Assembly (NCBI RefSeq): GCF_013004695.1
Contig: NZ_JABEMG010000001.1
Location: 1-64,000 of the forward strand
DNA length: 64,000 bases
Source of the DNA: Promicromonospora citrea
GTDB lineage: Bacteria; Actinomycetota; Actinomycetes; Actinomycetales; Cellulomonadaceae
Direction: 5' to 3'
Positions 1-8,051 of this stretch are shown one piece after another. Each line of letters begins with the position of its first letter. The stretch's first letter is position 1. The position numbers and the translations under genes were made by a program. The notes beneath the pieces are model-generated. The model searched no databases, was not told the origin of the DNA, and saw nothing but the letters and a program-made list of their open reading frames with translations.

Positions 1-423
1 GGCGGCGGCGCGCCGACGACCGGGTCGGCCGTGCCTGCCCCTGTCGACGCCGAGCCCGAGCCGGCGACGCGCCCCGCACCGGGGCCCGACGGTGAGGACG
101 AGGCGCCGGAGCCGGGTCGCCCCGCGCCCGGAGGCGACGCCGACCCCGGGAGCGACGAGCCGCCGGTCGTCGCCGAGCCCGAGGTGCCCGAGCCGCCGCA
201 GACGCCGGAACCCCCCGCTCCGACACCCCCGTCCGAGCCGGAGGAGCCCGCGCCCCCGCAGACCCCCGGCGTGGGCACGGCACTGACCGGCCTGCTGGCG
301 AGCCTCGGCCTCTCGGGGCTGCCGGGCATCGACCTGGTCGGCATGACCCTGGACCAGCTCTGGGCGCTGCTCTTCGGCACGGTCACACCTCCGCCGACCG
401 TTCAGCCCCCGGCCGGTGGCTGA
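1..423 (+). CDS. C-terminal part of a proline-rich protein (5' end outside window)
   Basis: The reading frame is open from the first base of the window to a TGA at 421-423, so the start lies upstream. The visible 140 residues are mostly Pro, Glu, Ala and Gly in PEPE/PPAP-type runs, followed by a short Leu-rich, Gly-rich stretch near the end (TALTGLLASLGLSGLPG) and a Pro-rich tail. This composition suits an extended surface or linker region. There is no sorting motif and no recognisable domain. The next gene on the same strand starts about 180 bases downstream and is itself rich in PPG repeats, so the two may be functionally related, but that is inference. Function unknown. Confidence 0.6.
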   Translation, partial: GGGAPTTGSAVPAPVDAEPEPATRPAPGPDGEDEAPEPGRPAPGGDADPGSDEPPVVAEPEVPEPPQTPEPPAPTPPSEPEEPAPPQTPGVGTALTGLLASLGLSGLPGIDLVGMTLDQLWALLFGTVTPPPTVQPPAGG

Positions 424-604
424 TGGACGCGCGGGCCTCTGACCGGTCCCGCTCGTCGTCGTGCGCGCGCACGGATCACCCCGCCTCGTGCGCGGCGGAC
501 CGCACGTGGCTCTTCCCCTGGCGTCCCGTCTCTGCGAGCATGCACGCCCGGGGAGCTGCGCGCGCGGCGCGGACGGCCTCGGGTCGGAAGGGGGCGACGT
601 GGCC

Positions 605-2269
605 GTGACCAGCACCGACCTGGCACAGTGGGCCGCGCACCGCCGTGCCGTCGTCGCGACGGTCGCCCGGAGGGTCCCGGGCGTCGACCCCGAGCTCGCG
701 GCGAGCCGCGGCCTCGAGATGTTGTGCGCGGAGCTGCTCCGCGCGGGCTGCGTCGACGACCCCGTCGCGTTCTGGACCACCTCCGCGCTCGACGTCGCGG
801 AGGCCATGGCGCACGACGACACGGCTCTCCCGGCGACGACGGACGAGCCACCCGTGCGGACGGTCGACCTCGAGGTGCTGGGCTCGGCGCTCGACCGGCT
901 CTCGACCACCGAGCGGCAGCTCCTCTGGGACCACCACGTCTCGTCCCGGCCGGTCGACGCGATCGCCGACGACATCGGTCTCCTGCCCTACGCCGCGCGG
1001 CGTCGGCTGCGCCGCGCGGAGAACCGCCTCGCGAGCAGCGTGGCCGAGACGCACGCCGACGCCGCCGAAGGCGCGGAGTGCCGACGCACCCGGGCCTCGT
1101 TGCACGACTTCGTCCGCAACCGGCTCCTGCCCCACCGTCGGCAGGCGGTCGAGGACCACATGGTCCGGTGCGCGGGCTGTACCCGGGCCTTCGTCGACGT
1201 CCGGGAGTCGTACTGGATGCTGCGGGCCGTCGCGCCGGTGCTGCTGCTCGGGGCCGCCACCGCACCGAGCGGCGCCGGCGTCGCGGCGGGCGCGGGCGCC
1301 GCAGGAGGGGTCGCAGGCTGGCTCGCCTCGCTCGGGACGCGTGCGGCGGTCGTGCTGCGGAGTGCGTTCACCGACCCCACGACGCTCGCCGCGACCGTGG
1401 CCGGCGGGCTCGTCGTGTCGACCGCCGTGGGCACAGGGACCATCGCGGGGACGGTCGGCGTGCCCTCGTGGGAGCCGGGCACGGTGAGCGTCGAGGCAGC
1501 GGACCACCGGACGGCGGGCCGCACGCCCGACGCGCGTCAGGGCGCCGCGCCGCGCCCGGCGGGTGCCGGCCCGGCCGACCTGCCCGGGCAGACGGCGTTC
1601 GTCCCGCCCGGCCTGGCGAAGGCGGGACTCACGGCGCGCCGCTCGGACACGTCCGGCGGTGTGCCGCCCGGCCTGACCGCCACCGACGGTGTGCCGCCGG
1701 GCCTCACCGCCACGGACGGGGTGCCGCCGGGACAGGCGAAGGACGAGGGGCGGGACGACGCGGGCCAGGACGGCGGCGCCGTGCCTCCCGGGCTGGCGAA
1801 GAAGGACGGGGTGCCTCCCGGGCTGGCGAAGAAGGACGGGGTGCCGCCCGGGCTGGCGAAGAAGGACGGGGTGCCGCCGGGACAGGCCACGAAGGAGGCC
1901 GCTCCCCCCGGTCAGGCGAAGAAGGACGACCCGGGTCAGGGCGCGGCGGACAGGACCCCGCCCGGACAGGCGAAGAAGGACACGCCCCCAGGGCAGGGCA
2001 CCACGGACAAGACCCCGCCCGGACAAGCGAAGAAGGACACACCCCCAGGGCAGGGCACCACGGACAAGACCCCGCCCGGACAAGCGAAGAAGGACACCTC
2101 GCCGGGGCACAGCGCCAAGGACAGCCCGCCCGGACAGGCGGCGAAGGACCGGTCCGGGTCGCACGACCCGCGCCGCGACCACCGCACGGACGGCCGCACC
2201 TGGCCAGGGCACGACCACCAGGGCCGTCCCGACGGTCACGACCGAGCGAGGAGGACCAGCACCTCGTAG
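605..2269 (+). CDS. Membrane protein with sigma-region-4-like HTH, zf-HC2 zinc finger and PPG-repeat tail
   Basis: This 554-residue protein starts at a GTG with GGAAGGGGG about nine bases upstream; an in-frame ATG at 461 lacks a site and adds non-conserved sequence. Residues about 87-147 resemble sigma-70 region 4 (helix-turn-helix ending RRRLRRAENRLAS). Residues H185, C189 and C192 form the HxxxCxxC signature of zf-HC2 anti-sigma domains. One or two hydrophobic segments follow at about 200-225 and 258-285. From about residue 330 the protein is built of PPG(L/Q)AKKDG-type repeats, partly encoded by exact DNA tandem repeats. A sigma-like domain and its usual inhibitor domain on one membrane-tethered chain suggests a signal-controlled regulator, but no canonical region 2 is evident and DNA binding is unproven. 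The last 34 bases overlap the convergent rlmC. Confidence 0.6.
   Translation: MTSTDLAQWAAHRRAVVATVARRVPGVDPELAASRGLEMLCAELLRAGCVDDPVAFWTTSALDVAEAMAHDDTALPATTDEPPVRTVDLEVLGSALDRLSTTERQLLWDHHVSSRPVDAIADDIGLLPYAARRRLRRAENRLASSVAETHADAAEGAECRRTRASLHDFVRNRLLPHRRQAVEDHMVRCAGCTRAFVDVRESYWMLRAVAPVLLLGAATAPSGAGVAAGAGAAGGVAGWLASLGTRAAVVLRSAFTDPTTLAATVAGGLVVSTAVGTGTIAGTVGVPSWEPGTVSVEAADHRTAGRTPDARQGAAPRPAGAGPADLPGQTAFVPPGLAKAGLTARRSDTSGGVPPGLTATDGVPPGLTATDGVPPGQAKDEGRDDAGQDGGAVPPGLAKKDGVPPGLAKKDGVPPGLAKKDGVPPGQATKEAAPPGQAKKDDPGQGAADRTPPGQAKKDTPPGQGTTDKTPPGQAKKDTPPGQGTTDKTPPGQAKKDTSPGHSAKDSPPGQAAKDRSGSHDPRRDHRTDGRTWPGHDHQGRPDGHDRARRTSTS
1781..1870 (+). repeat. Three tandem copies of a 30-bp coding repeat
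   Basis: Three consecutive 30-base units (1781-1810, 1811-1840, 1841-1870) differ by one base in the third and each encode VPPGLAKKDG. The period is a multiple of three, so copy-number change keeps the frame. Confidence 0.9.
1982..2095 (+). repeat. Two tandem copies of a 57-bp coding repeat
   Basis: Units 1982-2038 and 2039-2095 are identical except at one base near the start. Each encodes a 19-residue segment containing PPGQG and PPGQAKKD. They lie in the hydrophilic tail of the sigma-like membrane protein and probably arose by recent in-frame duplication. Confidence 0.9.
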
Positions 2270-3408
2270 TGCGAGGTCTGCGGGAACATGTCGAGCAGAC
2301 GGCCGCGCACCGGCCGGAGGGTGGGCATGGCGGCGAGGTCCCGGGCGAGCGTCGTCGCGTTGCAGCTCGAGTACAGCACGTGCTCGATCCCGGACGACTC
2401 GAGCCAGCCGGCGAGCTCCGCGCCGATGCCGCGACGCGGCGGGTTCACGATCACCATCTCAGGCAGCTCGCGCGCGTCCGGTCCGACGGCGAACGCCGTG
2501 GCGTCACCGGCCGCGAACTCGACGTCACGGAACCGGTCGCCGTCGGCCCCCGCACGGAGCCGCTCGGCCGTGCCCGAGGCCGCCACCACGGCCTCGGCGC
2601 TGATCTCGATGCCGGTGACCGCGCGCCCGGGTGCCGCGCAGTGCAGCGCGAACCCGCCGACACCGCAGTACAGGTCCCAGAGGCTCGTCGGCCCCACCTC
2701 GTCGACCCAGGCCCTCGCCTGCCGGTACAGCTCGGTCGCGACGGCGGTGTTGGTCTGGAAGAAGCTCTGCGGCCGCAGGTCGAGCGTGATGTCGTCGATG
2801 CGCATCGGGAGCGTCGTCCGCTCCGTGAGAGGGATCTCGAGGTCACCCTCCAGGACGGCCGCGTGCGCAGGCTGGATGTTCACGGACGCGACGGCGAGGG
2901 CAGGCAGCTCGGCCTGCAGCCAGGGCAGGTGCTTGCGGATGCGCGTGACGGCCTCCTGGGAACGCAGCACGAACCGCACCATGAGCTCACCGTCGGGCGA
3001 GAGGGTGACGAGCAGGTACTTGAGCTCGCCACGCTGCTGGGCGCGTCTGCCGCGGCCGGAGACCTGGTAGGGCTCCAGGTTCGCGCGGGTGACGAACGCG
3101 GCCAGCGGGCCGAACGACGCCTCGAGCGCCGTGGGGTAGAGGCCGCAGTCGGTGAGGTCGACACCGCGCCCGGCCCCGTCGAGGATGCCGAGCACCGGTG
3201 CCGCGACCGTGCCGCTGACCACCATCTTGGCCTTGTTCCGGAAGCCGCTCTCCGCCCCGGTCACGGCGGGCAGCCAGGTCAGGCCTGTCGAGACGGGTTC
3301 GAGGAGCGCTGCGACGTGCCGCTCCTTGTCGAGCACCTGGGTGGGGTAGTCGATCTCCAGGAGGGTGCAGGAGTGGCAGCGGCCGGCGTCGTAGTGAGGG
3401 CACTGCAC
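2236..3408 (-). CDS. rlmC: 23S rRNA (uracil-5-)-methyltransferase RlmC (RumB family)
   Basis: The 390-residue protein starts at GTG 3408, giving MQCPHYDAGRCHSC, which matches the known RlmC N-terminus; a further-upstream ATG would add 20 unrelated residues. Cys3, Cys11, Cys14 and Cys88 fit the 4Fe-4S ligands of the RlmC/RlmD group. DLYCGVGGF is the SAM-binding motif, NPPRRG the catalytic loop, and Cys349 in SSCNATTL the nucleophile that attacks uracil C6. The family methylates U747 of 23S rRNA in E. coli. A GATAAT box ends six bases before the GTG, so the mRNA is probably leaderless. The 3' end overlaps the convergent sigma-like gene by 34 bases. Confidence 0.9.
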   Translation of the reverse strand: MQCPHYDAGRCHSCTLLEIDYPTQVLDKERHVAALLEPVSTGLTWLPAVTGAESGFRNKAKMVVSGTVAAPVLGILDGAGRGVDLTDCGLYPTALEASFGPLAAFVTRANLEPYQVSGRGRRAQQRGELKYLLVTLSPDGELMVRFVLRSQEAVTRIRKHLPWLQAELPALAVASVNIQPAHAAVLEGDLEIPLTERTTLPMRIDDITLDLRPQSFFQTNTAVATELYRQARAWVDEVGPTSLWDLYCGVGGFALHCAAPGRAVTGIEISAEAVVAASGTAERLRAGADGDRFRDVEFAAGDATAFAVGPDARELPEMVIVNPPRRGIGAELAGWLESSGIEHVLYSSCNATTLARDLAAMPTLRPVRGRLLDMFPQTSHYEVLVLLARS

Positions 3409-3414
3409 CGACCC

Positions 3415-3420
3415 ATTATC
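3415..3420 (-). promoter_or_regulatory. Leaderless -10 box of rlmC
   Basis: GATAAT on the minus strand ends six bases before the GTG start, the spacing expected for transcription starting at the first base of the codon. It also supports the chosen start. Confidence 0.55.
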
Positions 3421-3433
3421 CCGTGCGCCGCGG

Positions 3434-4759
3434 TCAGCCGACGAACTCGAAGTGCCAGGGCTCCTCACGACCGCCGCCCGCGCGTGCCCACTCCGGGTGC
3501 ACCCAGCCCTGCGCCGGGCCGTGCGCGGCGAGCCACGCGAACTCGGGCTGCCCGAACCGGAAGCCGTCGTCCACCGGGACGTCGACGGCGACCGCCAGGC
3601 CGTGGTTCGAGGTGCCCGGTGCCGCGACCTGGCCCGCGCCGAACTCGTCGAGCGCCTGGAGCTGCCAGTCGAAGGGCCGGTAGCCGTACTCGACGCGCAG
3701 CGGCTTGCCGAACTCCTTCGCGAACGCCTGGTCCAGCGTCTTCCAGGCCTCGGCCGCGTCGCAGCGCAGGTACTGGTCCTGACCCTCTGGCCCGACCCCG
3801 ACCTTGCACAGCGAGTCGATCGCGATCCGCCCGTTGGAGCCGTCCGCCACGGTCGCCCGCACGTCCCAGGCCCGCGCCTCGATGGTGCGGCGGGCCTGTT
3901 CCCTCCGGTCGACCAGCGCGTTCACGGCCGCGAGGTCGTCCGGGTCGGCCTGCGCGTCGAGCGCCGCCTGACCGTGCTTGCGCCACGTCGCCAGAGCCCC
4001 GCGCACCTCCTCGGGCGCGCCGAGGCCCTGCGACCAGTCGAGGGTGTACGCGGAGTCACGCACCGAGATGGCGAGCTGGTCGGTGACCGTGGTGAGGCGC
4101 TTCCGCGCGGTCTCGAGGTCGGCGGCACGGTCGGCGGCCTGCTCGGCCCGTGCCTGCTCGGCCCGACGCTCGTCCTGCCACGCCCGGTGGGAGGCCTCGA
4201 CGTCCTCCCGCGCGGCGGCCAGGCCTGCGGCGGCGGAGCGCACCCCCTCCGCCCACTCGGTCGCCCGCGCCCGGAGGACCTCGGCGTCCTCCGGCGCCTC
4301 GAGTCCCGCCGTCCCGGGTTCCGGGACGGTCGGCGGCTGCTGCGCGCCGAGCTGCTCGGCCTCGTCGACATGGCGAGCGAGCGCCGTCCGGAGCGCGTCG
4401 TCGACCACCTTGCCCTGCGTGGCCCCGAGCACCTCCTCCGCCGCGGCGACCTCGTCGGCCAGGCCCTCCTGGGCGGCGCGCCCCTCGTCGACGACCTGCA
4501 CGACCTCGGCCCGCGCCGCGGCGAGCCGGTCGAGCTCCCTGCCGTCACCGAGTCGGACCAGGGCGAACACGATGCTGCCGACGAGCGCGACGGCGGCGAC
4601 GACCAGGAACACGAGGAGCGGCCGCATGCTCCCGCCCTCAGCGGGCCGGGGAATCGTGCTCGACGCCACCGCGACCTGCGGCGACATGTCCCGTTCGTGC
4701 CCGGAGGGCGGTGCGTCGGTCGGTCCGGACGGTGCGCTCGGCTCGTGGTCGATGGCCAT
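3434..4759 (-). CDS. Membrane-anchored coiled-coil M15 D-Ala-D-Ala carboxypeptidase-like protein
   Basis: A 441-residue protein with a cytoplasmic N-terminus, one transmembrane segment at about 46-68, a long Ala/Glu/Arg-rich coiled coil to about residue 270 and a C-terminal VanY/M15 domain. SNHG with His386 and Asp393, and EPWHFEF with His436, are the zinc-binding elements of that family. Such enzymes trim D-Ala from peptidoglycan stem peptides; the coiled coil could position the domain in the wall, which is inference. A CACACT box six bases before the ATG suggests a leaderless start at 4759, although internal ATGs at 4687 and 4627 are possible. It is separated from rlmC by only 25 bases but both have their own promoter. 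Confidence 0.8.
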   Translation of the reverse strand: MAIDHEPSAPSGPTDAPPSGHERDMSPQVAVASSTIPRPAEGGSMRPLLVFLVVAAVALVGSIVFALVRLGDGRELDRLAAARAEVVQVVDEGRAAQEGLADEVAAAEEVLGATQGKVVDDALRTALARHVDEAEQLGAQQPPTVPEPGTAGLEAPEDAEVLRARATEWAEGVRSAAAGLAAAREDVEASHRAWQDERRAEQARAEQAADRAADLETARKRLTTVTDQLAISVRDSAYTLDWSQGLGAPEEVRGALATWRKHGQAALDAQADPDDLAAVNALVDRREQARRTIEARAWDVRATVADGSNGRIAIDSLCKVGVGPEGQDQYLRCDAAEAWKTLDQAFAKEFGKPLRVEYGYRPFDWQLQALDEFGAGQVAAPGTSNHGLAVAVDVPVDDGFRFGQPEFAWLAAHGPAQGWVHPEWARAGGGREEPWHFEFVG

Positions 4760-4765
4760 GGGCGC

Positions 4766-4771
4766 AGTGTG
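4766..4771 (-). promoter_or_regulatory. Leaderless -10 box of the M15 peptidase gene
   Basis: CACACT on the minus strand with a six-base gap to the ATG at 4759. It matches the NANNNT actinobacterial -10 pattern seen at several other genes here. Confidence 0.45.
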
Positions 4772-4804
4772 GCGAATACCCCGATCGCGCGCTACCCGCA
4801 GGCG

Positions 4805-5425
4805 TCAGTCCCCGGCCCGCTCGGCGAGCGCCTTGAGCTTCTCGACGTACGCGGCCTGCCCGCCGTCCCCGAGGTCGGGGATGTTGGTGTTGTCGGCGTA
4901 CAGCCCCACCGACTCGTCGGTGAGCTCGCGCAGGATGTCGGCGTGGCCGGCGTGCCGTGCCACCTCGTCGTTGACGTGCACGAGGATGCGGAACAGCGTG
5001 ACCTCGCGCGAGCGCCACCACGGCACGCGGCCGACGGCGGTCAGCGGGAGCGTATCGATCGTCTCGTCGCAGAAGGCCCAGGCCCGACGGTAGAGGTCGA
5101 CGACCGACGCGACCGACTCCTCGGCGGTCGCGTACCAGTCGGCCTGCGGGTCCTCGCGCCAGAGATCCTCCGACACGAGCTGGTCCGGGTGGGGCCACTC
5201 CCGCCCGAAGCAGGCCCCGAAGTAGCCGATCTCGATGTTCGCGCAGTGCTTCACGATGCCGAGCAGGTTGGTGCCCGACGGCACGAGCGGCCATCGTGCC
5301 TGCTTCTCCGTGAGGCCCTCGACCTTCCACACGAGGGCCTCACGGGTCTCCTGGAGGTACTGCTTGAGGATCTGCTTCTGCTCAGCCTCTGCGGTGGGCG
5401 CGGCGTCGTTCGTCGTCGATGTCAT
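4805..5425 (-). CDS. DinB/DUF664-family protein
   Basis: A soluble protein of 206 residues taken from the ATG at 5425; an in-frame ATG at 5473 would add 16 residues without better signals. Sequence such as LKQYLQETREALVWKVEGLTE, followed by a His in VKHCANIEIGYFG and late VNDEVARHAGHADILRE, matches the four-helix DinB/DUF664 fold whose three histidines bind a metal. In actinobacteria relatives include mycothiol-dependent enzymes, but the substrate cannot be read from the sequence. It lies downstream of the DUF2306/ABC exporter genes on the same strand with a 63-base gap, so co-transcription is possible. Confidence 0.75.
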   Translation of the reverse strand: MTSTTNDAAPTAEAEQKQILKQYLQETREALVWKVEGLTEKQARWPLVPSGTNLLGIVKHCANIEIGYFGACFGREWPHPDQLVSEDLWREDPQADWYATAEESVASVVDLYRRAWAFCDETIDTLPLTAVGRVPWWRSREVTLFRILVHVNDEVARHAGHADILRELTDESVGLYADNTNIPDLGDGGQAAYVEKLKALAERAGD

Positions 5426-5488
5426 GCGGACCAGTGTGTCCTGGGCCACTGACATCCCCCACGGGTTTTCCACAGGCCGCGGGGCTCG

Positions 5489-6214
5489 TCAGCGCCGGTG
5501 GGCGGGCCCCGGCTTCCTGCGGTGCAGCCACCACTCCGCGAGGAGCAGGTTCACGACCCACGACACCCAGGCCGAGGCCACGGCAGCCCCTTCGATCCGG
5601 GGGTCGCCGAACGCCACGTCTCCGTCGGTCAGCGCGCCGGGCACGTAGACGAGGATGAGCACCGGCCCCCAGAACCGGTTGGTCACGATCGAGAAGGCCA
5701 GGGCGGCGCTGCGGACCATCCACTCGCGATGGTCCGCGAAGCGCCGCTGCCGCACCGCCCGGAACCCGAGCAGCGTGCAGGCGAGCAGCAGGACCGCGAG
5801 GAACGTGTTCGCCACCTGCTGGCCCGCTCCCCCGCTGGGGAACTGGGCAGTGACCAGCGCGGCGACCCCGGTCACCAGCGCCGCCGCCACGTAGGTCCGC
5901 CCGCTCCACCGGTGCACGCGGGGGTGGCGGGCCCGCAACCACGGCCACAGCTGCAGCACCCCGGCCGTGAGCATGACCGAGCCTGCGAAGATGTGCGTCA
6001 CGAGCGCGGGGTAGAACGCCGGGCCACGGTCCGTCGGCACGAGGGACAGCGCCGGATCGAGTCCGACGTACCGGGGCAGCGCCGTCACGAGGAACACCGC
6101 GGTGACCAGCGCGAGCGGCGCGATCCAGGGACGGCGCCACCAGCGCACCGGCCGGGCGGCACGGGCCGCGGGCGCCGGGGCGGTGGGCGACGGTGCGGTG
6201 CCCGCGGCCGTCAT
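5489..6214 (-). CDS. DUF2306-family integral membrane protein
   Basis: A 241-residue membrane protein with about six hydrophobic segments, a cytoplasmic Ala/Pro-rich N-terminus and histidines in the conserved THIFAGSVML, HRWSGRTYV and DHREWMVRS motifs typical of DUF2306, a family of unknown function with a cytochrome-b561-like look. The start codon overlaps the stop of the upstream ABC permease by four bases (ATGA), so translation is probably coupled and the protein may act with the exporter. The reading frame continues open far upstream in this GC-rich DNA; only the overlap start makes biological sense. Confidence 0.8.
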   Translation of the reverse strand: MTAAGTAPSPTAPAPAARAARPVRWWRRPWIAPLALVTAVFLVTALPRYVGLDPALSLVPTDRGPAFYPALVTHIFAGSVMLTAGVLQLWPWLRARHPRVHRWSGRTYVAAALVTGVAALVTAQFPSGGAGQQVANTFLAVLLLACTLLGFRAVRQRRFADHREWMVRSAALAFSIVTNRFWGPVLILVYVPGALTDGDVAFGDPRIEGAAVASAWVSWVVNLLLAEWWLHRRKPGPAHRR

Positions 6215-6966
6215 CGGCACGCCCGGAAGGCCAGGCCCGCCGCCACGGCGGACGCGACACCGAGCCCGAGACACCACGCGAGCGCGAGGGCGACGACGTC
6301 GCCCGGCACGGTCCCGCCCGCGAGCAGCGCCCGCACGGTCTCGATCACGGGGGTCACGGGCTGGTGCTCCGCGAACCCGCGCAACCAGGTCGGCAGCGTC
6401 TCCACCGGGACGAACGCGCTGGACACGTACGGCAGGAACATCACGCCGAACGTGAACCCGCCTGCGGCGTCGGGCGACCGGACGAGCACGCCCACCAGCG
6501 CCGCGAGCCAGGTGATCCAGCCGACGAACAGGAGGATCACCCCGACCGCGGCGAGCCACTCGAGCGCGGTCGCCTCGGGACGGAAGCCCATGAGGATCGA
6601 CACACCGAACACGATCGCGGTCGAGACGAGGTTCTTCACCAGGCTCGCGACCACGTGCCCGGTGAGCACCGTCCAGGCGGCGACGGGCATCGACCGGAGC
6701 CGCTCCACCATGCCGCCGGACATGTCGCGCTCGACCGCGAGCGCCGTGTTGGCGGCGCCGAACCCCGCGGCCAGCAGGATGACGCCCGGCGTCACGTAGG
6801 TGATGTACCCCGTGCCGGTGTCGAGGGCACCGCCGAACACGAGCACGAACAGGAGCAGGATGACGACGGGCAGCACGACCGCCGTGATCATCGCGTCGAG
6901 GTCGCGCCGGACGAGGCGCAGGCCGCGCACGGACAGGGTGGTCACGTCCCGGAGCACCGCGGTCAT
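6211..6966 (-). CDS. ABC-2 type exporter permease (DrrB-like)
   Basis: A 251-residue ABC-2 permease with about six transmembrane helices. The segment GFGAANTALAVERDMSGGMVERLRSMPVA is the conserved cytoplasmic loop of the daunorubicin-resistance DrrB/NodJ family. It overlaps the upstream ATPase gene and the downstream DUF2306 gene by four bases each. With the ATPase it should form a drug or lipid exporter in the cytoplasmic membrane. The substrate is unknown; the divergent TetR regulator suggests induction by a small hydrophobic ligand. Confidence 0.88.
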   Translation of the reverse strand: MTAVLRDVTTLSVRGLRLVRRDLDAMITAVVLPVVILLLFVLVFGGALDTGTGYITYVTPGVILLAAGFGAANTALAVERDMSGGMVERLRSMPVAAWTVLTGHVVASLVKNLVSTAIVFGVSILMGFRPEATALEWLAAVGVILLFVGWITWLAALVGVLVRSPDAAGGFTFGVMFLPYVSSAFVPVETLPTWLRGFAEHQPVTPVIETVRALLAGGTVPGDVVALALAWCLGLGVASAVAAGLAFRACR

Positions 6967-7931
6967 GCCGCCACCTCCGCCCTCGCCGGCCGCTCCGCGG
7001 CGCCGGACTCACCCGTGAGCGCGAGGAACACGTCGTCGAGCGTGGGCGCCCGCACGGCCCAGTGCTCCGGCACGACGCCGGTGTCCTCGACCGTGGTGAG
7101 CACGGACCGCACGTGCGCGACGGACCCGTCGGTCGGCACGCGGACGCGGGTGCCGTCGACGGAGACCGGTCCGAGCGCACGGGCGACGCGCGCGGCGTCG
7201 GCGGCCGAGGCGAGGTCGAGCTCGACGCCCGCCTCGCCCACCTCGCGCTTGAGCCGCGCGGGTGCGCCCTCTGCGACCACGCGCCCGCCGTCGACGAGCG
7301 CGACGCGCTGGGCGAGCCGGTCGGCCTCCTCGAGGTACTGGGTGGTGAGCAGGACGCTCGTGCCGCCCGCGACGACGTCGCGGACGACGTCCCAGAGCGC
7401 CTGCCGTGAGCGGGGGTCGAGACCGGTGGTCGGCTCGTCGAGGTACATGACGCGCGGGCGCGTGAGCAGGCCCGCCGCGAGGTCGAGGCGCCGTCGCATG
7501 CCTCCCGACCAGGTGCCGACGCGGCGGCCCGCGGCGGCGGTGAGGTCGAAGGCGGCGAGCAGCTCCTCCACGCGGTCACGGATCGCGCGCCGCGGCAGGT
7601 GCGCGAGGTGGCCCATCATCGCGAGGTTCTCGGCACCGGTGAGCTTGTCGTCGACGGCGACCTGCTGTCCGGTGAGGCTGATCAGCTCGCGGACGCGGCG
7701 GGCGTCGGCGACGACGTCGAGACCCGCGACGGTCGCCCGGCCGGCGTCGGGCCGCAGGAGCGTGGACAGGATGCGGACGGTGGTGGTCTTGCCCGCGCCG
7801 TTGGGCCCGAGCAGCGCGAGGACGGTGCCCTCGTCGACCTCCAGGTCGAGCCCGTCCAGCACGGGCGTGGGCGGTGCGCCCCGCCGGGCGAAGGACTTGC
7901 GCAGCCCTTCCGCCGTGACGATCGCGGTCAT
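6963..7931 (-). CDS. ABC exporter ATPase (DrrA-like)
   Basis: A 322-residue ATPase with Walker A GPNGAGKTT at residues 42-50, the ABC signature WSGGMRRRLDLA, Walker B VMYLDEPTTGLDP and the H-loop replaced by Gln (LLTTQYLEEAD), all typical of the DrrA/CcmA exporter branch. The C-terminal 90 residues form the DrrA-type extension. The start at 7931 has AAGGGAT upstream; the frame is open much further but the extra sequence is not protein-like. It is the first gene of the drrA-drrB-DUF2306 operon and is divergent from a TetR-family gene, the probable repressor. Confidence 0.9.
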   Translation of the reverse strand: MTAIVTAEGLRKSFARRGAPPTPVLDGLDLEVDEGTVLALLGPNGAGKTTTVRILSTLLRPDAGRATVAGLDVVADARRVRELISLTGQQVAVDDKLTGAENLAMMGHLAHLPRRAIRDRVEELLAAFDLTAAAGRRVGTWSGGMRRRLDLAAGLLTRPRVMYLDEPTTGLDPRSRQALWDVVRDVVAGGTSVLLTTQYLEEADRLAQRVALVDGGRVVAEGAPARLKREVGEAGVELDLASAADAARVARALGPVSVDGTRVRVPTDGSVAHVRSVLTTVEDTGVVPEHWAVRAPTLDDVFLALTGESGAAERPARAEVAA

Positions 7932-7955
7932 CGGAGATCCCTTCGCAGGTCTTAG

Positions 7956-7989
7956 TTTATGGCGTACACGCATTAGTGTGGAGCGTAAA
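7956..7989. promoter_or_regulatory. Putative TetR operator between the ABC exporter and its regulator
   Basis: Imperfect inverted repeat with half-sites TTTATGGCGTACAC (7956-7969) and GTGTGGAGCGTAAA (7976-7989), matching at 9 of 14 positions. A second AGTTTATGG follows at 7991-7999. The 120-base divergent intergenic region is AT-rich compared with its surroundings. TetR proteins of exporter loci commonly bind here; binding is inferred. Confidence 0.5.
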
Positions 7990-8051
7990 CAGTTTATGGT
8001 CAAGAGAGTTTCGGCCGTGCGGCCGGCCTCGACTCGGGCAGGATGGGACCG

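Noticed and set aside
1781-2095. CRISPR-like repeats
   Set aside because: Units are directly adjacent without spacers and encode PPG repeats in frame, so they are coding tandem repeats.
476-2239. Long minus-strand open frame opposite the sigma-like gene
   Set aside because: Its Arg/Val/Pro-rich sequence mirrors the repetitive codons of the real gene and has no domain; such antisense frames are expected in DNA this GC-rich.
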